NCBI GenBank assembly: GCA_964497635.1
Contig: CAZCDB010000019.1
Span: 1 to 23,579, forward strand
Direction of reading: 5' to 3'
DNA length: 23,579 bases
DNA from: CAMDWQ01 sp964497635
GTDB lineage: Bacteria > Omnitrophota > Gorgyraeia > 2-02-FULL-51-18
Shown: piece after piece, positions 15,288 to 23,425 of the stretch
How the letters are laid out: each line of letters starts with the position of its first letter
How positions within the stretch are numbered: the stretch's first letter is position 1
Position numbers and translations under genes: made by a program
The notes under the pieces: generated by a model
Told to the model about the DNA's origin: nothing
Databases searched by the model: none
What the model saw: only the letters and a program-made list of their open reading frames with translations

Positions 15288-15300
15288 TGGTTCCCTTCCT

Positions 15301-16239
15301 TTAGTTAAACAAACTGCTCACAGACTCTTCGCCGTGAATCCTCTTGATAGCCTCACCTAAAAGCGCAGACACGGACAAAACTTTAAACACCTCATCCTTC
15401 TTCTGAGAAGATAAGGGAATGCTATCCGTGATCACAAACTCCTCGATCGGCGACTTTTTGATCCTCTCAATCGCGGGGCCCGAAAGAATCGGGTGTGATA
15501 CCGCCGCAAATATTTTGATGGCCCCTGCTTTTTTAAGCGCGACAGCCGCCTCACACATCGAGCTGGCTGTTGCCACAAGATCATCCACAATCACCACATT
15601 TTTTCCTTTGGTTTCACCCAAAATATTCATGGTCTCGGTGTGCTTATCATCAATACGACGCTTATCCACCACCACCAAGTCCGCTCCCAGTCTTTTGGCA
15701 TAGGCACGAGCCATCTTAATCCCACCCACGTCAGGAGAAGCCACCACCAAATCTTTCATTTTCTTCTTTTTAAAATAATCCACGATCACATTGACCGCAA
15801 AAAGATGATCCAGGGGGATATCAAAAAAACCTTGAATCTGGCTAGCATGCAAATCCATCGTCAAAACACGATCTGCCCCCGCCTCCACCAAAAGATTGGC
15901 CACAAGCTTGGCGGTAATCGGCACACGAGGCTGGTCTTTGCGATCCTGTCTGGCGTAGCCAAAATAAGGCATCACCGCCGTGATCCGACGAGCCGAGGCA
16001 CGCTTCATCGCATCCATCATGATCAAAAGCTCCATGAGATTGTTGTTGGTGGGTGGGCAAGTCGGTTGGACGATAAATACATCCCGGCCACGAACATCTT
16101 CATTGATCTTAACGCGAATCTCTCCTTCGGAGAAAGTCCCCACCAGAGCATCCCCTAAAGGCACACCCAAGTTCTTAGCAATTTTTTTGGCCAATTCAAT
16201 GTTGGCATTTCCTGAAAAAATCTTAATCTCGCCGTTCAT
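15301..16239 (-). CDS. prs: Ribose-phosphate pyrophosphokinase (PRPP synthetase)
   Basis: Makes PRPP from ribose 5-phosphate and ATP for purine, pyrimidine, histidine and NAD synthesis. The 312 residues carry FSGNANIELAKKIA, FSEGEIRVKI, the catalytic flexible loop YFGYARQDRK (92-101) and DLHASQIQGFFDIP (129-142). The PRPP loop at about 219-227 reads DDLVATASS rather than the usual DDMIDTAGT type, so one acidic residue is Ala. The rest of the enzyme looks normal. It lies 15 bases after glmU, a frequent pairing. HisG, which uses PRPP, lies further upstream in the window. Confidence 0.96.
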   Translation of the reverse strand: MNGEIKIFSGNANIELAKKIAKNLGVPLGDALVGTFSEGEIRVKINEDVRGRDVFIVQPTCPPTNNNLMELLIMMDAMKRASARRITAVMPYFGYARQDRKDQPRVPITAKLVANLLVEAGADRVLTMDLHASQIQGFFDIPLDHLFAVNVIVDYFKKKKMKDLVVASPDVGGIKMARAYAKRLGADLVVVDKRRIDDKHTETMNILGETKGKNVVIVDDLVATASSMCEAAVALKKAGAIKIFAAVSHPILSGPAIERIKKSPIEEFVITDSIPLSSQKKDEVFKVLSVSALLGEAIKRIHGEESVSSLFN

Positions 16240-16254
16240 CGTGTCTCTTTTTCT

Positions 16255-17493
16255 TTATTTTTTATTTTTAATCTTTAATTTGTTTATCACTCTCGCCGGA
16301 ATCCCAACCACCACCCCGCGATCTGGAACATTTTTATTTTTTGTCACCACCGACCCGGCGCCCGTCACTGCTAGGCGTCCTACAATCACCGGCGCTACCA
16401 AAATCGTACCACTCCCAATACTGGCACCCTCTTTGATCTGGGTGACATGCTTATTCTTCCCATCATAGTTGGCAGTGATCGTACCGGCACCGACATTGAC
16501 TCTCGCGCCCACCTTAGCATCCCCCAGATAAGACAAATGCTTGATCTGCGTGTGATCCCCGATGGTCGAGCGGACAATCTCCACAAAATTTCCGACCGTC
16601 ACATAGCTACCAATGTGGGAAGCGCCACGAATGCGGGCAAACGGGCCAACCGTACATCCACGCCCGATCACCGACCCTTGCTCTAGGACTGTATGGGGTA
16701 GAACCGTAGTATCTTGCCCTATCAGGACGTCCGCGTCAATGGTCACGGTTTGGGGGCCTCGGATACGAACTCCGGCCTCCATCCACCGGTCCAAGATGCG
16801 CGCTTGAGCAATCTCTTCGACTTGGGAGAGCTCTTTTTGGGTGTTGACCCCCAAAACTTCTTCGGTGTCCCCGGTGATGACGGCTCCCACGCGTCCTTGC
16901 GCGGCCAAAATCTCAATCATATCCGTTAAATAATATTCTCCCTTTGCTCGGTTCTTCTGAATCTTGAGAAGACCCGCACCCAGCTTGTCCGCGCTAAACA
17001 CATAACAACCAACATTGATCTCACGGATCCTTTTCTCATCCGCCGTGGCATCATTTTCTTCGACAATCTTTACTACCTCTGCCGAAGGCCCTCTTAAGAT
17101 CCGTCCGTAGCCAAAAGGTTTCTCAAGCTCCACGGATAAAAGAGAACAATCTGTTTTTTCTTGAATAAAATTTTGATACAGCGCTTTCACCGTCGATGGA
17201 AGAATCAGAGGTGTGTCACAATAAAACACAAATACCGCCCCGCCCCATCCTCGTAAAGCTTTCATGCCGCAGGCCACCGCGTGCCCACTGCCTAGCTGCT
17301 CTTTTTGCTCGACGCAAACAAGCTTCTGACCCAGATTGAGAGTCTTTAAATACTCACGAATCAAAGCGTTCTGGAAACCAGCAACCACCACAATTTTTTC
17401 ACAACCGGCTTGCCGAGCCCGGTCAATGAGCGCCCCCAGCATCGGCTGACCACAAATCGTTTGCAGCGCCTTAGGAAGCTCTGAACGAAGCCT
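16255..17493 (-). CDS. glmU: Bifunctional GlmU, N-terminus lost in gap
   Basis: Acetylates glucosamine 1-phosphate and then uridylates it to UDP-GlcNAc, the shared precursor of peptidoglycan and lipid A. 412 residues are visible; only about 15 residues, containing the LAAGxGTRM nucleotide loop, are missing in the gap. The uridyltransferase domain (LPKALQTICGQPML, QLGSGHAVACG, FYCDTPLI, YLTDMIEIL) runs to about visible residue 215. The beta-helix acetyltransferase domain follows with GPFARIRG, IKHLSYLGDAKVG and GAGTITANYDGKNKHVT, the expected catalytic and acetyl-CoA region. It ends in a lysine-rich KLKIKNKK. An apparent fusion with clpX across the N run is an artefact. Confidence 0.96.
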   Translation of the reverse strand, partial: RLRSELPKALQTICGQPMLGALIDRARQAGCEKIVVVAGFQNALIREYLKTLNLGQKLVCVEQKEQLGSGHAVACGMKALRGWGGAVFVFYCDTPLILPSTVKALYQNFIQEKTDCSLLSVELEKPFGYGRILRGPSAEVVKIVEENDATADEKRIREINVGCYVFSADKLGAGLLKIQKNRAKGEYYLTDMIEILAAQGRVGAVITGDTEEVLGVNTQKELSQVEEIAQARILDRWMEAGVRIRGPQTVTIDADVLIGQDTTVLPHTVLEQGSVIGRGCTVGPFARIRGASHIGSYVTVGNFVEIVRSTIGDHTQIKHLSYLGDAKVGARVNVGAGTITANYDGKNKHVTQIKEGASIGSGTILVAPVIVGRLAVTGAGSVVTKNKNVPDRGVVVGIPARVINKLKIKNKK

Positions 17494-17593
17494 NNNNNNN
17501 NNNNNNNNNNNNNNNNNNNNNNNNNNNNNNNNNNNNNNNNNNNNNNNNNNNNNNNNNNNNNNNNNNNNNNNNNNNNNNNNNNNNNNNNNNNNN
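17494..17593. other. Assembly gap 2 (100 N)
   Basis: Exactly 100 N. ClpX still lacks roughly 120-130 residues and GlmU about 15, so a complete locus needs at least about 400 bases here. The true gap must be longer than drawn unless clpX is broken. Confidence 0.98.
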
Positions 17594-18459
17594 TTGCGAT
17601 CAAGGGTCGTTGCAACGGACTGAATTTTGTCCAGAGCACGAAACCCGATCTCCCCCTTACCCAAACGCCTCTGAATGATTTCATTGAGCTGAGAAAAAGT
17701 CCCCCCGCAAATAAAAAGAATATTCGTCGTATCCACCGAAAGATTTTCAGCCGAGGGATGTTTACGACCCCCTTGAGGAGGCACACTCGCCTTCGTGCCT
17801 TCCAAAATTTTAAGCAGTGCCTGCTGAACCCCTTCTCCGGAGACATCGCGAGAAATGGATACGTTTTCGGAAGTTTTTCCAATCTTATCGATCTCATCGA
17901 TATAAACAATCCCCATCTCAGCGCGGGGAATATCGTACTTGGCATCTTGCAAAAGGCGCTGAATCACATTTTCCACGTCATCTCCGACATAGCCGGCTTG
18001 AGTGAGTGTCGTGGCGTCGCAGATCGCAAACGGCACTTTCAAGGTTCTGGCTAGAGTACGCGCCAACAAAGTTTTCCCGGAGCCGGTGGGTCCGATCAAA
18101 AGCACATTGGATTTTTCAAGCTCCACATCGGAGGTATCGGTGTGGGAGAGTAGCCGCTTGTAGTGATTGTAAACACTGACTGAAAGCTTCTTTTTGGTTT
18201 CTTCCTGGCCGATCACATACTCATCCAAGGTCTTTTTGATTTGCATCGGCTTGGGAAGCTCTTCCAGCTTCAAAGGTTGTGGGGCTGGAGCCGCCTTCTC
18301 ACTGATGGGACCCTTGGAATCTTTGGGCGTCTTCCCATCGGTTTTTTTAAGCGTGTCATGACAAAACTGGACACAGTCCTCACAAATAAGGACATCGGGC
18401 CCTGAAAATATCTTCTCATGGCCGGTCAATGCTTTTTGACAAAATGAACATTTCTGCAT
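17594..18459 (-). CDS. clpX: ATP-dependent protease unfoldase ClpX, C-terminus lost in gap
   Basis: The AAA+ unfoldase that feeds proteins to ClpP. 288 residues are visible. The zinc-binding domain has CSFC (Cys4, Cys7) and CEDC (Cys26, Cys29). Then come LDEYVIGQEETKK, Walker A GPTGSGKT (123-130), pore loop GYVGDD (156-161), Walker B VYIDEIDKI (185-193), the GRKH pore-2 loop (231-234), ICGGTF, and the IGF tripeptide (271-273) that docks on ClpP. The arginine finger and small AAA+ domain fall in the gap. No clpP is adjacent. The ATG at 18459 has little Shine-Dalgarno sequence. It lies 35 bases after tRNA-Gln, so it may share that transcript. Confidence 0.95.
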
Positions 18460-18494
18460 AGCTTTTATTTTCCCAAGAACTCATTTTTTAGTAA

Positions 18495-18565
18495 CTGCCC
18501 CGCATGGATTCGAACCATGACTCTGGCCTCCAAAGGGCCGTGTGCTACCGTTACACCACAGGGCA
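18495..18565 (-). tRNA. tRNA-Gln (anticodon UUG)
   Basis: The minus strand folds into a full cloverleaf of 71 bases. The 7-bp acceptor TGCCCTG/CGGGGCA has one G-T pair, and the D arm is GTGT/GCAC. The anticodon stem GGCC/GGCC carries loop CTTTGGA, with anticodon TTG. The T arm is CATGG/CCATG with TTCGAAT, and the discriminator is G. The outermost anticodon-stem pair is a C-A mismatch. The CCA end is not encoded. The 5' end is only 5 bases past the ispE stop, so the tRNA is probably cut from an ispE-tRNA(-clpX) transcript. Confidence 0.93.
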
Positions 18566-18570
18566 AAAGG

Positions 18571-19440
18571 TTACCAAGTCGAGGCGGTAAAAATCTGCCA
18601 GGATTGATTTTGACTCTTTAAAATTTTCATCGCCCGGGCCGCTTCCATTTTCGAACGAAAAATACCAAAAACAGTGGACCCGCTTCCAGACATGAGACTG
18701 CCCAAAGCCCCGTGCCGGATCAGTTCTTTTTTGATTTTGAAAATTGTTGTAACTCTATTATTTAAAGATACTTCCAAGCTATTGGTTAAGAGCCCAGATA
18801 CGCGTCTTGAGTCTCCTTGGTAAATAGAGTGGAGCAGCATTCTAACATCGGCCTTAGGGGGTGTCAACCTCTTCACAGGTAGCCCTTCATAAGCCTCCTT
18901 TGTACTGATGCCAAAAGAGGGTTTGACCAGGCAGTGCCAAATAGGCCTCTTGGGAGGGCTGATTTTTTTAAGAATCTCTCCCCGGCCACTGCCGAGCGCA
19001 AGCGGAGTATCTAGAATAAAGAAGGGGACATCACTGCCTAGCTCAGAGGCAAGCTCTAAGAGTTTTTTTTGAGTCAGGCGGAGCTTCCAAAGACGGTTTA
19101 AACCCAGAAGCACTGTCGCCGCGTTACTGGAGCCTCCCCCAAGCCCCGCTGCCACGGGAATTCTTTTTCTTAAGTGAATTTGCACTCCCCGCGCCACCTG
19201 ATATCGCTCTTGTAGAAGTCGTGCTGCCTTCCAGGCTAGATTTTTTTCGTCGGAAGGAATGCTGGACGTGGAAACCTTTAGGCGAATTCCCTCTGGAATC
19301 TCTTTTAAGGTGATCGTATCTCCTAAGTCAATTCTTTCAAACAAAGTCTCAAGATTATGAAATCCATCGGGGCGACGCCCAAGGACATGCAAAAAAAGAT
19401 TGATTTTAGCGGGTGAGAATAATTGGATCGATGAGGCCAA
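18571..19440 (-). CDS. ispE: 4-diphosphocytidyl-2-C-methyl-D-erythritol kinase IspE
   Basis: A GHMP kinase of the MEP (non-mevalonate) isoprenoid pathway. The 289 residues show SPAKINLFLHVLGRRPDGFHNL at the N-terminus, the glycine-rich ATP loop PVAAGLGGGSSNAA (about residues 95-108), LGSDVPFF, and the third GHMP motif LMSGSGSTVFGIF near 253-265. The start is a TTG at 19440. An in-frame TAA lies two codons upstream and no ATG or GTG would keep the N-terminal motif, so this weak start is the only sensible one. It follows the lipoprotein gene by 18 bases and precedes tRNA-Gln by 5. Confidence 0.95.
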   Translation of the reverse strand: MASSIQLFSPAKINLFLHVLGRRPDGFHNLETLFERIDLGDTITLKEIPEGIRLKVSTSSIPSDEKNLAWKAARLLQERYQVARGVQIHLRKRIPVAAGLGGGSSNAATVLLGLNRLWKLRLTQKKLLELASELGSDVPFFILDTPLALGSGRGEILKKISPPKRPIWHCLVKPSFGISTKEAYEGLPVKRLTPPKADVRMLLHSIYQGDSRRVSGLLTNSLEVSLNNRVTTIFKIKKELIRHGALGSLMSGSGSTVFGIFRSKMEAARAMKILKSQNQSWQIFTASTW

Positions 19441-19458
19441 GGGTTAAGGCTCTTAGGA

Positions 19459-20523
19459 TTACGGATTGGGGGCAGTGGCCGCCGACTCATTGGGTGCGGC
19501 GTTGGGCTCGGAATTGGGTCCGGCAAAGCCAAATAGCTTAAACGCCTCTTGCACCGACTGCGATTCCCGCATGAAACGCTTTACAAGCTCATCATCCTTA
19601 ATCTTATTTTTTTGATAGTTCAAAAGCGCTTCCCGATCCATCACAAATTTTTGACGGTTGAGATAGTCTTGGATTTCAATCTGGTCAAAACCGGTAAATT
19701 TGTACCCCATCAAAACCTCATTGACGGTCTTGAACACATTGAGCATGGTTTTCTGAGGATCATCTGATTTCATGGAAAGAATCGAAAACCGATAATCTTT
19801 TTTCCCGCCGTCAGTCTCAAACACGCCATCCACCAGAATGAAGGTATTATCTTCCTCGGCCCCTTCATCATCTTTGGATGCCTTGGAAGCTTCTCTGGCA
19901 AAACCATAGCGGATTCTTTGAACAATTTGCTCCGCCAAAAAATTTTCAAGCCTGATTTCTTTTAAAATAAAGGGGCTGTTACCTAAAGCATCTTTGACGT
20001 ATTTTCCCTGGCCAAAAAGAGTACGATTGATGGACTCCTCTACCCCGATGGCTTCCGCGTTGGCCCGACGGGTGTCTTCAATCGACCGGGTGATCGTCAG
20101 CTCGTTGTTGCTTTTTTTATCTCGCAAAACAATGGAGCAAAAATCAATCGGCAGATCTGTCGAGAGAGCCACACGGGCCAGCACTTGAAGGACTCTTCCC
20201 ATTTTCTCATGAACTTCTTTGGGAATTTGGCCTGTAGTGTCGATGAGCTCATCGACATAAAGAAGGGCTCCCACCGTCTTTCCCACCACACGAGCGTTGA
20301 CGCTGAGCTGGTAGTCCTCAAGGCAAAGCTTCTCAATCGTCTGGGGAACTTGAGCCGCAGGATAGGTGTAACTAGACACACAACCAGAAAAAAACAGGGC
20401 GGCTAGAAGAAAAATAAATCCTTTCCTTCTAAACGCCGCCTGTTGTCTAGATAGGGACGTATTTGGAAGCAACGCGGGGATTCGCTTTCCCGTATTCTTT
20501 AAATATGGCTTCGATGTCATCAT
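19459..20523 (-). CDS. Predicted lipoprotein of unknown function
   Basis: I do not recognise this 354-residue protein. A basic segment (RRKG) and hydrophobic stretch lead to a lipobox LFFSGC with Cys48, so the mature protein is probably lipid-anchored outside the inner membrane. The mature part is mixed alpha/beta with no obvious membrane helices, catalytic motif or repeats; residues 205-220 are strongly charged (KASKDDEGAEED). The tail after about 335 is rich in Asn, Ala and Pro. The ATG at 20523 overlaps ftsH by 77 bases. A TTG at 20472 would give a more normal 30-residue signal peptide and a 26-base overlap. No usable start exists between the ftsH stop and the lipobox. The overlap suggests coupling to the FtsH-like protease. 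Confidence 0.8.
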   Translation of the reverse strand: MMTSKPYLKNTGKRIPALLPNTSLSRQQAAFRRKGFIFLLAALFFSGCVSSYTYPAAQVPQTIEKLCLEDYQLSVNARVVGKTVGALLYVDELIDTTGQIPKEVHEKMGRVLQVLARVALSTDLPIDFCSIVLRDKKSNNELTITRSIEDTRRANAEAIGVEESINRTLFGQGKYVKDALGNSPFILKEIRLENFLAEQIVQRIRYGFAREASKASKDDEGAEEDNTFILVDGVFETDGGKKDYRFSILSMKSDDPQKTMLNVFKTVNEVLMGYKFTGFDQIEIQDYLNRQKFVMDREALLNYQKNKIKDDELVKRFMRESQSVQEAFKLFGFAGPNSEPNAAPNESAATAPNP

Positions 20524-22081
20524 AGTCGAGCTCTTCTTTTTTAATCAGCTCTTGAGCAAAACGTTCAAAAAGAACGATTTCACTCTTTAGAAGAGCCTCT
20601 ACTTCTCTCATACAGTCTTGGACAATCTCATGCGTCTCAAGATTGAGTTTTTGCTTCACATCTTCGGAGAGCTGGTTAGCAGGGATAGAGCTAAAGTTAC
20701 CCACCCATCCGCTTCTTCCCATACCCAGATCCCAAACCATGCGATGAGCGGTCCACATGGCTTTCTCAAAATCATTGTGAACGCCGCTTGTCGTCGTGCC
20801 AAATTTCATCTTTTCTCCGACATAGCCGGCCAGAGATACTTTGATATTGGCGATCAACTCGTTGCGATCAATCGAGTACTTATCATCCGGCGGCAAATGT
20901 GAAACAAGCCCAAGAGCTCCCCCACGCGGAATGATGGTCGCCTTAAACACATCGTCGGTCGGATGAAGCAGATAAAGAACAATCAGATGCCCGGTCTCAT
21001 GATACGCGGTCATCGTCTTTTCTTTTTGGTTCATCTTGATGTTGCTCTTAAGACCCAAATAAATTCTTTCCATGGCTTCGGAAAGATGAGCTTCTTTGAT
21101 TTTTTCTTCTTTGTTGCGCGTGGCAATCAAAGCGGCTTCTTTGGTTAGGTTGGCGATATCGGCCGGGCTAGATCCCACGGCTTTACGGGCAATTTTCCCA
21201 TAGTCCACGTTCTCATCGCACTTCACCTTCGAAAGATAAAAACGCAGAAGATCTTCTCTCTCCTGCATCGAAGGCTTGTTGACAAAGATTTTGCGGTCAA
21301 AACGACCGGGTCTTAAAAGCGCTTCATCCATCACGCTTTCAGGGGCATTGGTGGCTCCAATGATGACGACGTTTTCTGAGGTCGCTCCCAGTCCGTCCAT
21401 CTCAACTAGAAGCTGGTTGAGCGTCGTATTTCTTTCTTGAACACCACCCATTCCGATGTCATGAGTACGCTTATGGCCAATCGCGTCGATTTCATCGATA
21501 AAAATGACACAGCCGCCATCGGCATAAGCCAGGCGACGTGCCCGCTTGAAAAGCTGGCGTACACGCGAAGCACCCACACCCACGTACATCTCGACAAACT
21601 CAGATCCCGACATGGAGATAAAAGGCACGCCGGCCTCCGTCGCCATGGCTTTGGCCAAGTAGGTTTTTCCACAACCCGGAGGACCCATCATGAGCATCCC
21701 GCGGATGATATTGCCCCCAATTTTCTTAATGCGAGCGCGGTCTTTAATCAGCTCAACGATTTCCTTGGCTTCCGCTTTGGAGGCATCCATCCCGATGACA
21801 TCTTTCCAATGGATGTTGACTTGCTCGCTCTTGACCTGGCCCTTACGGAGTTTTTGCATCCCTCCCTGGAGTACCCAGGAATAAAGAACGACAAAAACCA
21901 CCGCACTGACCGTGGCCTGTAAACCCGTGGTCGATAAAAACGCGACCATGTAATCCCGTTGGTATTTGTCTAGAGAACCCAAAGACGCGGCGGGAAACCA
22001 AAAAATAAAAACAATCCATGCCGCAACAGCCAACTTCGGCCACTGATTCCACCAAAATACCTTTACTTTTCTCCAGAACAC
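20447..22081 (-). CDS. FtsH-like membrane AAA+ zinc protease with minimal periplasmic loop
   Basis: A 544-residue membrane-bound ATP-dependent protease. Two helices (about 17-35 and 55-72) enclose a loop of only ~20 residues, against ~70 in E. coli FtsH. The AAA+ module is complete: Walker A GPPGCGKT (133-140), pore segment MYVGVGA, Walker B VIFIDEID (192-199), and second region of homology NVVIIGATN with LLRPGRFDR. The M41 protease domain has HETGH (361-365) and a candidate third zinc ligand, Asp437, in VHNDFEKA, so it should be active. It is shorter than typical FtsH (~610-650). The GTG start at 22081 has AAGGAG upstream. It is probably a divergent paralogue, but it could be the only FtsH in this genome; the window cannot tell. 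Confidence 0.92.
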   Translation of the reverse strand: MFWRKVKVFWWNQWPKLAVAAWIVFIFWFPAASLGSLDKYQRDYMVAFLSTTGLQATVSAVVFVVLYSWVLQGGMQKLRKGQVKSEQVNIHWKDVIGMDASKAEAKEIVELIKDRARIKKIGGNIIRGMLMMGPPGCGKTYLAKAMATEAGVPFISMSGSEFVEMYVGVGASRVRQLFKRARRLAYADGGCVIFIDEIDAIGHKRTHDIGMGGVQERNTTLNQLLVEMDGLGATSENVVIIGATNAPESVMDEALLRPGRFDRKIFVNKPSMQEREDLLRFYLSKVKCDENVDYGKIARKAVGSSPADIANLTKEAALIATRNKEEKIKEAHLSEAMERIYLGLKSNIKMNQKEKTMTAYHETGHLIVLYLLHPTDDVFKATIIPRGGALGLVSHLPPDDKYSIDRNELIANIKVSLAGYVGEKMKFGTTTSGVHNDFEKAMWTAHRMVWDLGMGRSGWVGNFSSIPANQLSEDVKQKLNLETHEIVQDCMREVEALLKSEIVLFERFAQELIKKEELDYDDIEAIFKEYGKANPRVASKYVPI

Positions 22082-22096
22082 GGGAAACTCCTTTTG

Positions 22097-22186
22097 TTAT
22101 TTCTTCTTATGACGATCGCGACGACGACGTTTTTTTCTTTTGTGAACCGCCATTTTATGGCGTTTTCTTTTTTTACCGCAGGGCAT
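22097..22186 (-). CDS. 29-residue AURKAIP1/COX24-domain (mS38/bS22-like) ribosomal protein
   Basis: A tiny very basic protein starting MPCGKKRKRHKMAVHKRKK and ending RRRRDRHKKK. From memory it matches the short bacterial proteins with the COX24/AURKAIP1 C-terminal domain (DUF1713), related to mitochondrial mS38 and actinobacterial bS22 of the small ribosomal subunit. The ATG at 22186 has a strong GAGGAGGAG site, and the stop is TAA at 22097. It fills the space between hisG (18 bases) and the ftsH-like gene (15 bases). The 22 Lys/Arg/His of 29 residues and the strong ribosome-binding site argue against a chance frame. Confidence 0.8.
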   Translation of the reverse strand: MPCGKKRKRHKMAVHKRKKRRRRDRHKKK

Positions 22187-22204
22187 ATTGACTCCTCCTC
22201 TTCT

Positions 22205-23092
22205 CTAGTAAATCACTTTATTTAAAGGGTATTCGATAATCCCCTCGGCCCCAGCTTCTTTAAGCTTGGGGATGAGGTCTCTGACAATCTTCTCATCAAT
22301 AATGGTATCAATCGCATGCCATCCGGTGACCATCAGACTTGAAACCGTCGGATTTTTCATCGCAGGCAAAAGAGAAATCACACGCTTTAGATTTTCATCG
22401 CTGACATTCATCTTAAGCCCTACTTTAGCCTCGGCATGAATGGCTCCAACCAAAAGCATCGCGATATGCTGCATTTTTTGCTTTTTTTGCGGGTCCGCCC
22501 AAGTCTTTTTGTTGGTGATAAATTGTGTGGTGGAGTGGCAAAGCGTCTCGACAATTCTTAAGTTGTTGGCCCGAAGGGAGGAGCCTGTTTCTGTCAGCTC
22601 AACAATCGCATCCACAAGACCCGAAGCGACCTTGACTTCCGTCGCGCCCCAGCTAAACTCGACATCTGCTTTAACTCCATTTTTTTGGAGGTATTTCTCG
22701 GTGTATCCTTTAAGCTCTGTGGCAATCCGCTTACCCTCAAGATCCTTGATCGACTTGATCGGAGAGTCATTGGGAACCGCCAGAACCCAGCGCACCTGAT
22801 TCATCCCGGACTTGGCGTAGTGAAGCTCTTCGACTCGAATCACATCCGAGCCATTCTCTTGGATCCAGTCTTCCCCCGTCAAACCACAGTCCAGAGCCCC
22901 ATCCTCCACGTAACGCGACATCTCCTGCGCCCGGATCAAAACCGCCTCAATCTGAGGATCATCAATATAGGGGAAATAAGAGCGGGAGCCGACCGACACA
23001 TTGTACCCGGCCTTCTTAAACATCTTGAACGTAGATTCCTGAAGACTCCCCTTAGGAAGCCCCAGCTTCAACTTTGAACTATTTGAGCTCAC
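22205..23092 (-). CDS. hisG: ATP phosphoribosyltransferase, long form (HisG)
   Basis: First step of histidine synthesis: ATP plus PRPP gives phosphoribosyl-ATP. The 295 residues correspond to the long form that works without HisZ. Catalytic domains I and II span about 1-210, with KLGLPKGSLQE at the start, DCGLTGEDWI, and the PRPP-binding AIVELTETGSSLRANNL. The ACT-like C-terminal regulatory domain (about 215-295) ends in AEGIIEYPLNKVIY and normally binds histidine for feedback inhibition. The GTG start at 23092 has AAGGG 8 bases upstream. It stands alone: no other his gene lies in the window. Confidence 0.96.
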   Translation of the reverse strand: MSSNSSKLKLGLPKGSLQESTFKMFKKAGYNVSVGSRSYFPYIDDPQIEAVLIRAQEMSRYVEDGALDCGLTGEDWIQENGSDVIRVEELHYAKSGMNQVRWVLAVPNDSPIKSIKDLEGKRIATELKGYTEKYLQKNGVKADVEFSWGATEVKVASGLVDAIVELTETGSSLRANNLRIVETLCHSTTQFITNKKTWADPQKKQKMQHIAMLLVGAIHAEAKVGLKMNVSDENLKRVISLLPAMKNPTVSSLMVTGWHAIDTIIDEKIVRDLIPKLKEAGAEGIIEYPLNKVIY

Positions 23093-23229
23093 AAAATACC
23101 CTTAATTATCTGAAAATAAAAAAGTTGCGAAAAAACACTCTTCTTACCAATAGTGAGCAAAGTTTAACACGCCCCCACCCCAAAGTCAATTTAAGCACGA
23201 AAATAGATCCAATTTGCCCCAATAGTGCT

Positions 23230-23425
23230 GGCCTGAACCACCCTTTCATTTTTCTACGTTCCGGCCGGTCTTCCTCATTCGGAAGACCTTCGCTCGGCTT
23301 CTACTGGGCTTTGGACTTACCTAAATCCTCCAGGCTTTGCTGACTGAACTTCTATTATCGATTTGAATGGGCGGCCTAAGCCTCGCATAAAAGCTCTCTG
23401 GTAAAATAAAAGGGTGGTTCTGGCC
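23230..23425. repeat. Inverted repeat pair flanking a ~150-bp segment
   Basis: Arms 23230-23252 and 23403-23425 match as inverted repeats at 21 of 23 positions (core GAACCACCCTTT). They enclose about 150 bases, including a perfect 8-bp hairpin GGTCTTCC/GGAAGACC at 23267-23274 and 23281-23288. No transposase lies inside. It resembles a non-autonomous mobile element or a large RNA fold. I do not recognise the family. Confidence 0.65.

Noticed and set aside
16255..18459. A 734-residue ClpX-GlmU fusion protein
   Set aside because: It is created by translating through the N gap. Each half is a recognisable separate enzyme, and each lacks essential parts at the gap.
23074..23343. An 89-codon plus-strand open frame upstream of hisG
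   Set aside because: It begins inside hisG on the other strand, has no ribosome-binding site or recognisable domain, and its second half runs through the inverted repeat and hairpin.
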